This document shows positions 29,505-33,617 of a stretch of 33,617 bases of DNA, piece by piece. Below the pieces are notes generated by a model that saw nothing but the letters and a program-made list of their open reading frames with translations, ran no database searches and had not been told where the DNA came from. Where the stretch lies: positions 1 through 33,617 of the forward strand of contig JACRAA010000317.1 of NCBI GenBank assembly GCA_016213595.1. Direction: 5' to 3'. Position 1 is the first letter of the stretch. Each line of letters opens with the position of its first letter. The DNA is from Actinomycetota bacterium (lineage in GTDB: Bacteria; Actinomycetota; Actinomycetes; Propionibacteriales; Propionibacteriaceae). The translations under genes and the position numbers were made by a program.

Positions 29505-31011
29505 TGTCGCTCGCTACATCCGGATCCCGGACGGGATCGTCACCTCGGGCTGGCCGGCTGTTGCGCGCAAGCTCAGCGAGTGGGGCGTGTTCTTCCGTGG
29601 CTCCGACGCCTGGGAGGACGGCCTCGGCCGACTGATCCTCGGCAAGCGTGCCGACGGGAAGTACGCGGCGACGGTCGGCGGGATCGTGCTGCGGATCCCG
29701 CGGCAGGTCGCCAAGACGTGGTTCGTGGGCCGGCTGCTGTTCGCCCTGTGCGTGCTGTTCCCGGGCCTGCAGGTCGTCTGGACGGCGCACCACACGGCGA
29801 CGCTGACGAAGACGTTCCAGTCGTTGAGCACGTTCGCGAAGCGGCGCAAGGTCGCCCCGTACGTCGGCGACCCGGAGACCGGCAAGTCAGGCATCAAGCG
29901 GGGGTCCGGCAAGGAAGCGATCCTGTTCCTGAACGGGTCGGCGATCTGGTTCGGTGCTCGTGACCAGGGCTTCGGGCGTGGCTTCGAGATGATCGACGTC
30001 CTGGTCTTCGACGAGGCGCAGATCCTGAACCCGAAGGCGCTCGAGGACCTGATCGCGGCGACGAACCAGGCGCAGCACGTCCACGGCGGGCTCGTGTTCT
30101 ACATGGGCACCCCGCCGCGGCCGACGGATCCGGGGGCGACGTTCGACCTGAAGCGGGTCAAGGCGCTGACGGGCCTGAAGCCGGGGACCGTGAAGGGGAT
30201 CCTGGTCGGCGGGAACATGATCTACGTCGAGTGTTCGGCGCATCCGAACATCGGGCGTGACGGCGGCCCGTCGCTCGACGACCGCGGCGAGTGGCGTACG
30301 GCGAACCCGTCCTACCCGGAGCGGACGCCGGAAGAGTCGATGCTGCGGATGCGGGAGAACCTGCCCAGCGACGACGCGTGGCGCCGTGAGGCGATGGGCG
30401 TCAGCGACGACGACGCGATGACCCAGGCGGGCATCGACATGTCGGTCCTGCGGAAGCTGGTCCTCGGCAAGGGCACGAAGCTCGTCCCGCAGATGTTCGC
30501 GCTCGACGTGAGCCCGAAGCGGTCGGCGGCGTGCATTGTCGCGTCGGGCTGGTGCGGCACGAAGGTCGGCGTCGAGATCCCGAGCTCCAAGGGCCTGTTC
30601 GACCACCGGCCGGGCATCGGCTGGCTGCCGGAGCGGATGCGGGCGCTGAGCAAGGCCTTCCCGGACGCGGTCTGGGTCATCGTGACCCGGTCGCAGGCGG
30701 CCGCGTACCTGACGTTCCTGCTCAACGAGCTCGAGGTCGACGTACTGCAGCTCTCAAGCGCCGACTGGCCGGGCGTGTGCGCGTCGATGGTCGGCCTGAT
30801 CGAGGACGGCACCCTCGCCCACACCGGTGACGAGGAGCTGATGGAAGCGTTCGGCGGGGCGGTCCTGGTGAACGTCGGCGAGGAGCAGGTCCGCTGGGGC
30901 CGGCAGAAGTCGTCGACCGACATCACGCCTGTCGTCGCCGCGACGGCAGCGGCCGTCATGGCCTACCGCGATGGCGACCAGGCCTTCGACCTCAACTCCA
31001 TCGTCCAGTGA
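29458..31011 (+). CDS. Terminase large subunit
   Basis: 517 residues. GTG 29458 is supported by AGGAGG exactly six bases upstream, inside terS. The ATPase domain has a deviant Walker A (RIPRQVAKT, residues 79-87) and Walker B VLVFDEAQ (181-188), with Asp185 and Glu186 as the metal and catalytic pair. The C-terminal RNase H-like nuclease has an acidic residue in FALDVSPKR near residue 350 and another in STDITP near 488. This motor cuts and pumps DNA into the prohead. Confidence 0.95.
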   Translation: MTTKSPTKTSTRRLSDVARYIRIPDGIVTSGWPAVARKLSEWGVFFRGSDAWEDGLGRLILGKRADGKYAATVGGIVLRIPRQVAKTWFVGRLLFALCVLFPGLQVVWTAHHTATLTKTFQSLSTFAKRRKVAPYVGDPETGKSGIKRGSGKEAILFLNGSAIWFGARDQGFGRGFEMIDVLVFDEAQILNPKALEDLIAATNQAQHVHGGLVFYMGTPPRPTDPGATFDLKRVKALTGLKPGTVKGILVGGNMIYVECSAHPNIGRDGGPSLDDRGEWRTANPSYPERTPEESMLRMRENLPSDDAWRREAMGVSDDDAMTQAGIDMSVLRKLVLGKGTKLVPQMFALDVSPKRSAACIVASGWCGTKVGVEIPSSKGLFDHRPGIGWLPERMRALSKAFPDAVWVIVTRSQAAAYLTFLLNELEVDVLQLSSADWPGVCASMVGLIEDGTLAHTGDEELMEAFGGAVLVNVGEEQVRWGRQKSSTDITPVVAATAAAVMAYRDGDQAFDLNSIVQ

Positions 31012-31020
31012 GGAGCCACC

Positions 31021-31188
31021 GTGCGTGACCTTGTGATGACCGTGTTCGAGATCGTCGGGCTGCTCAGCCTGGCGCTCTCGCCGGCGGTCATGCTGTGGCC
31101 CTTCTCGCCGGCGCTGAGCCTGGCGTCGTTCGGGCTGTGCCTGCTCGTCGAGTCGGTCGTGCTGTCGAAGGTCGGGAGGAAGCGATGA
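31021..31188 (+). CDS. 55-residue two-segment membrane protein
   Basis: GTG 31021, with GAGGAG upstream in the terminase end. The product has two hydrophobic segments (VGLLSLALSPAVMLWPF; LSLASFGLCLLVESVVL) and a basic C-terminus. The TGA overlaps the portal ATG (ATGA). A small membrane protein between terminase and portal is found in some actinophages with unknown function. Confidence 0.6.
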   Translation: MRDLVMTVFEIVGLLSLALSPAVMLWPFSPALSLASFGLCLLVESVVLSKVGRKR

Positions 31189-32357
31189 GCCTGCTGTTCA
31201 GCAAGCGCGGCCTCGGCGACTCCGAGAACCAGCTCGTGCCGCCCCGGAACCTGCCGAACGGCCGCCGGCTGCCGACGTCGGAGGAGTCGATGCGGCACTC
31301 GGCCGTGTGGAGCTGCCTCAACCTGCGCTCGTCGCTGATCTCGACCCTGCCGGCCGTCCAGTACCGGATGAGCGCCGGCCTGAAGGTGCCGATGCCGTCG
31401 GCGCAGCTGCTGACCGCTCCCGGCTCGCTGCACGTCGGCGGGCCCCTGGCTCGATTCGACGAGTGGATCTCGGCGACGCAGACCGACCTCGACCGGTACG
31501 GCAACGCGTTCGGCTACAAGGTCGCGATCGACGGCGGCTGGGGCGTGCCGACCCGCATCGACCTGCTGCCGGCGGAGAACGTCACCGTCCGCGTCCGGGA
31601 CGGCGTCGTGACCTACGCGTACGGCGGCAAGACCTACAACCAGTGGGAGATCTGGCACGAGCGCCAGTTCGTCGTCCCCGGGTCCCCGGTGGGCATGTCG
31701 CCGATGTCGGCGGCCGCGTACAGCGTCAGCCAGTACACGACGGCGCAGGCCTTCGCGGCGCAGTGGTTCTCGTCGGGCGGCATCCCGTCGGCGAAGCTGC
31801 AGACGGGCAAGACGATCACCCCGGCCGAGGCGCTCCAGGTGAAGAACCGGATCAAGGCGATGTTGTCGGCCGGCGACGTGCTCGTCCTCGGCAAGGACCA
31901 GGACTACGAGATGATCACAGTCCCCGCGAACCAGGCCGCGTTCATCGAGGCGATGGACTTCTCCGTCCTCGACGTGGCCCGGATCTACAACACCCCCGGC
32001 GACATGATCGACATCCCGATCAAGGGCAGCCGGATCACGTACGCGAACGTCACGCAGAAGAACCTCGACTACCTCACGATCCGGCTCGCGCCGTCGATCT
32101 TCCGGCGCGAGCGGGCCATCAGCGCCGCCCTGCCGATGCCACACCTCATGGAGTTCCAGTCGGACGCGCTGCTGCGCCTCGACCCGCAGACGTTGACCAT
32201 GATCCGCGGCCAGCAGGTCGACAAGCGTGCGCTGACTCCTGACGAGTGGCGCGAGATGGACAACCGCAAGCCGCTCACGGCTGACCAGATCAGCCAGTTC
32301 TCCGTCCTGTTCTCCGGCCTGACTACCTCACCAGGAGTGTCCGATGTCGCTGCATAG
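31185..32357 (+). CDS. Portal protein, HK97 type
   Basis: 390 residues from the ATG at 31185. Family hallmarks: MRHSAVWSCLNLRSSLIST, WISATQTDLDRYGNAFGYK, SQYTTAQAFAAQWFSSGGIP, FSVLDVARIYNTPGDMID and TQKNLDYLTIRLAPSIFRRE. Twelve copies form the ring through which DNA enters and leaves the head. The prohead protease gene overlaps its end by 14 bases. Confidence 0.93.
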   Translation: MSLLFSKRGLGDSENQLVPPRNLPNGRRLPTSEESMRHSAVWSCLNLRSSLISTLPAVQYRMSAGLKVPMPSAQLLTAPGSLHVGGPLARFDEWISATQTDLDRYGNAFGYKVAIDGGWGVPTRIDLLPAENVTVRVRDGVVTYAYGGKTYNQWEIWHERQFVVPGSPVGMSPMSAAAYSVSQYTTAQAFAAQWFSSGGIPSAKLQTGKTITPAEALQVKNRIKAMLSAGDVLVLGKDQDYEMITVPANQAAFIEAMDFSVLDVARIYNTPGDMIDIPIKGSRITYANVTQKNLDYLTIRLAPSIFRRERAISAALPMPHLMEFQSDALLRLDPQTLTMIRGQQVDKRALTPDEWREMDNRKPLTADQISQFSVLFSGLTTSPGVSDVAA

Positions 32358-33225
32358 TGAAGCCGCCCAGCTGCGCGCCGCCCATGTGGGGACGCGAGCC
32401 GATCGCCCGTTGCAGCGTCGCTGCGCCCAGTTCCCGGACTCTCCGAGGGTTGCCATCACGCGCGGTGCGAAGCTCCAGCTGCGCGACACCGGCGACGGCA
32501 CGGAGTTCACGGGCTACGCGTCCGTCGTGTCCCGCGGCTACGAGATGTGGGACATGTTCGGCCCGTACACCGAGGAGGTCGTGCCGGGTGCGTTCGCCAA
32601 CACGCTCAACATGGCCGACCTCGACGTGCCGCTCGTCCTGGCTCACGACTCGCTGCGCCGGATCGCGCGGACGTCGAACGGCTCGCTGACCCTGGCCGAG
32701 GACGACCACGGCCTGCTGTGCCGCGCGCCGCAGCTCGACCCGACCGACGTCGACGTGAACTACATCAGCCCGAAGATCCGCAGCGGCCTCATCGACGAGA
32801 TGAGCTTCGCGTTTCGGATCGTCCGCGGCGAGTGGTCGCCCGACTGGACGCAGTACAACATCCTCGAGGTCGACATCAACCGCGGCGACGTGGCGATCGT
32901 CGGCTACGGCGCGAACCCGTACACGTCGGTGGCGCTGCGGTCTGTGACGAACAAGCTCACGCACAAGCGGGCCCTCGACCCGCAGGACGTGTCTGTGCTG
33001 ACGCAGGCGCTCGGCTGGTTCACGGCGATCGACTCGATCGTCGACGAGGCGCAGGAGTCCCTCGCCGCCTACCTCGGCACCCCGAACCCTGACCCGGACG
33101 AGGGCGAGGACGTCGCCGAGCTCGCACAGAAAAGCCTGCTCGCGCTCCGTGCCCGCGAGGCCCGGCTCCGCGCCGACATGACCGCAGCGAACGTACGGCC
33201 CGCGCTGCGTCTGGCCGACATCTAG
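32344..33225 (+). CDS. HK97-type prohead protease
   Basis: 293 residues. The U35/S78 serine protease core spans about residues 43-185. The catalytic pair is visible: His101 in LVLAHDS and Ser154 in DEMSFAF, with the usual FGPYTEEVVPGAF turn. The ~30 residues before the core are extended and basic, and the C-terminal ~100 are helical. It removes the capsid delta domain and then itself. It ends in TAG and overlaps the portal gene. Confidence 0.92.
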   Translation: MSLHSEAAQLRAAHVGTRADRPLQRRCAQFPDSPRVAITRGAKLQLRDTGDGTEFTGYASVVSRGYEMWDMFGPYTEEVVPGAFANTLNMADLDVPLVLAHDSLRRIARTSNGSLTLAEDDHGLLCRAPQLDPTDVDVNYISPKIRSGLIDEMSFAFRIVRGEWSPDWTQYNILEVDINRGDVAIVGYGANPYTSVALRSVTNKLTHKRALDPQDVSVLTQALGWFTAIDSIVDEAQESLAAYLGTPNPDPDEGEDVAELAQKSLLALRAREARLRADMTAANVRPALRLADI

Positions 33226-33242
33226 GCCGACTCACGATCAAA

Positions 33243-33265
33243 CCCCTCGACCGAGGGGCCGTTTC
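33243..33265 (+). terminator. Hairpin between protease and capsid genes
   Basis: CCCCTC (33243-33248) pairs with GAGGGG (33253-33258) around GACC; CCGTTTCAC follows. A weak terminator or processing site that may set the separate level of capsid mRNA; the 138-bp gap before the capsid ATG holds nothing else convincing. Confidence 0.55.
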
Positions 33266-33363
33266 ACTGCGCCTCTTACGCCTGCGCCCTCAACCAGCCT
33301 GGGTGGATCAATGCCTGGTGAGAACCGCAAGACGCTCATCCGAACTCAAGAAGGGGATTCACC

Positions 33364-33617
33364 ATGAACATCGACACGCTCATCAAGGGCGTCTCCGACG
33401 GCATCGGCGAGCAGCTCGCCAAGCGCGGCGACCAGGCCAAGATCATCGAGGACGTACGCGCCTCCATGATCGCCACGAAGCGCGAGATCGCCAACGACGT
33501 CGAGGCCGACCAGGTCCGCGCCGCGAAGGCCCTGATCGACTCGATCGACCAGGACATCACGGAGCGCCGGGCCCGTCTCGACGAGCTCAAGGCCGAGAAG
33601 GCCTCCAACGAGGCCGC
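33364..33617 (+). CDS. Major capsid protein, N-terminal part (continues at base 2)
   Basis: ATG 33364 with AAGGGGATT upstream. The 84 codons up to the window end encode MNIDTLIKGVSDGIGEQLAK and a highly charged helical region (KAKIIEDVRASM-like), which is the delta/scaffold domain. From 33478 on, the sequence is the same as from base 2, so the full protein has 479 residues (38 codons here plus 441 from the left end). Confidence 0.93.
   Translation, partial: MNIDTLIKGVSDGIGEQLAKRGDQAKIIEDVRASMIATKREIANDVEADQVRAAKALIDSIDQDITERRARLDELKAEKASNEA
33477..33617. repeat. Terminal direct repeat, right copy
   Basis: Exact copy of bases 1-141, showing that the contig closes on itself. Base 33477 corresponds to base 1. 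Confidence 0.95.

Noticed and set aside
1..33617. tRNA genes, insertion sequences or transposases
   Set aside because: No cloverleaf with matching stems and no transposase-like protein was recognised on either strand by reading; a tRNAscan search would settle the tRNA question.

Overview
The window is one complete, circularly assembled genome of a temperate tailed phage (siphovirus) of a high-G+C Gram-positive host, most likely an actinomycete. The host call rests on the very high G+C content, strong AGGAGG-type ribosome binding sites, frequent GTG starts, ATGA gene overlaps, a DUF1906-type lysin and a short actinophage-like repressor. The host genus cannot be read from the sequence. The first 141 bases are repeated exactly as the last 141 (1-141 = 33477-33617), so the unique circle is 33,476 bp. 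The major capsid gene crosses the junction, starting at 33364 and ending at 1327.

Layout, following transcription from the packaging end: HNH/P-loop protein (28361), possible cos region (29060-29180), small terminase (29181), large terminase (29458), tiny membrane protein (31021), portal (31185), prohead protease (32344) and major capsid (33364 to 1327). The left end continues with head-tail connectors (1416-2901), tail tube (2904), a gp10-like neck protein (3905), tail chaperones with a -1 frameshift at GGGAAAA (4372-4943), tape measure (4946) and minor tail proteins (6596, 8543). The lysis block follows (lysin 9070, holin 10030, coiled-coil membrane protein 10386), then a second tail/fibre block (11047-13532) with a 20-residue repeat protein, and a small ParB/Srx-like protein. 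A bidirectional terminator at 13868-13900 closes this long rightward operon.

A leftward block (13915-17585) carries accessory and lysogeny genes: a 67-aa protein, a lipoprotein, an Abi_2/AbiD-F-like HEPN protein, a roughly 500-bp non-coding region rich in inverted repeats, a tyrosine integrase and a short Cro/CI-type repressor whose stop overlaps the integrase start. The repressor ends in LALVA, like a known ClpXP degron, which suggests integration-dependent immunity (attP inside the repressor gene). Between the divergent repressor and excisionase-like genes lie three related 18-bp operator candidates.

The rightward early block (17711-28358) holds small regulators, three consecutive 31-codon membrane proteins, a RecE-like exonuclease and RecT annealase, a RusA resolvase, a ParB-like gene cut by an in-frame amber codon, zinc-finger/HTH proteins, a winged-helix replication initiator candidate followed at once by four iteron-like repeats (probable origin), and a MerR-like zinc-ribbon protein. 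It runs directly into the packaging genes. No tRNA, CRISPR array or insertion sequence was seen.
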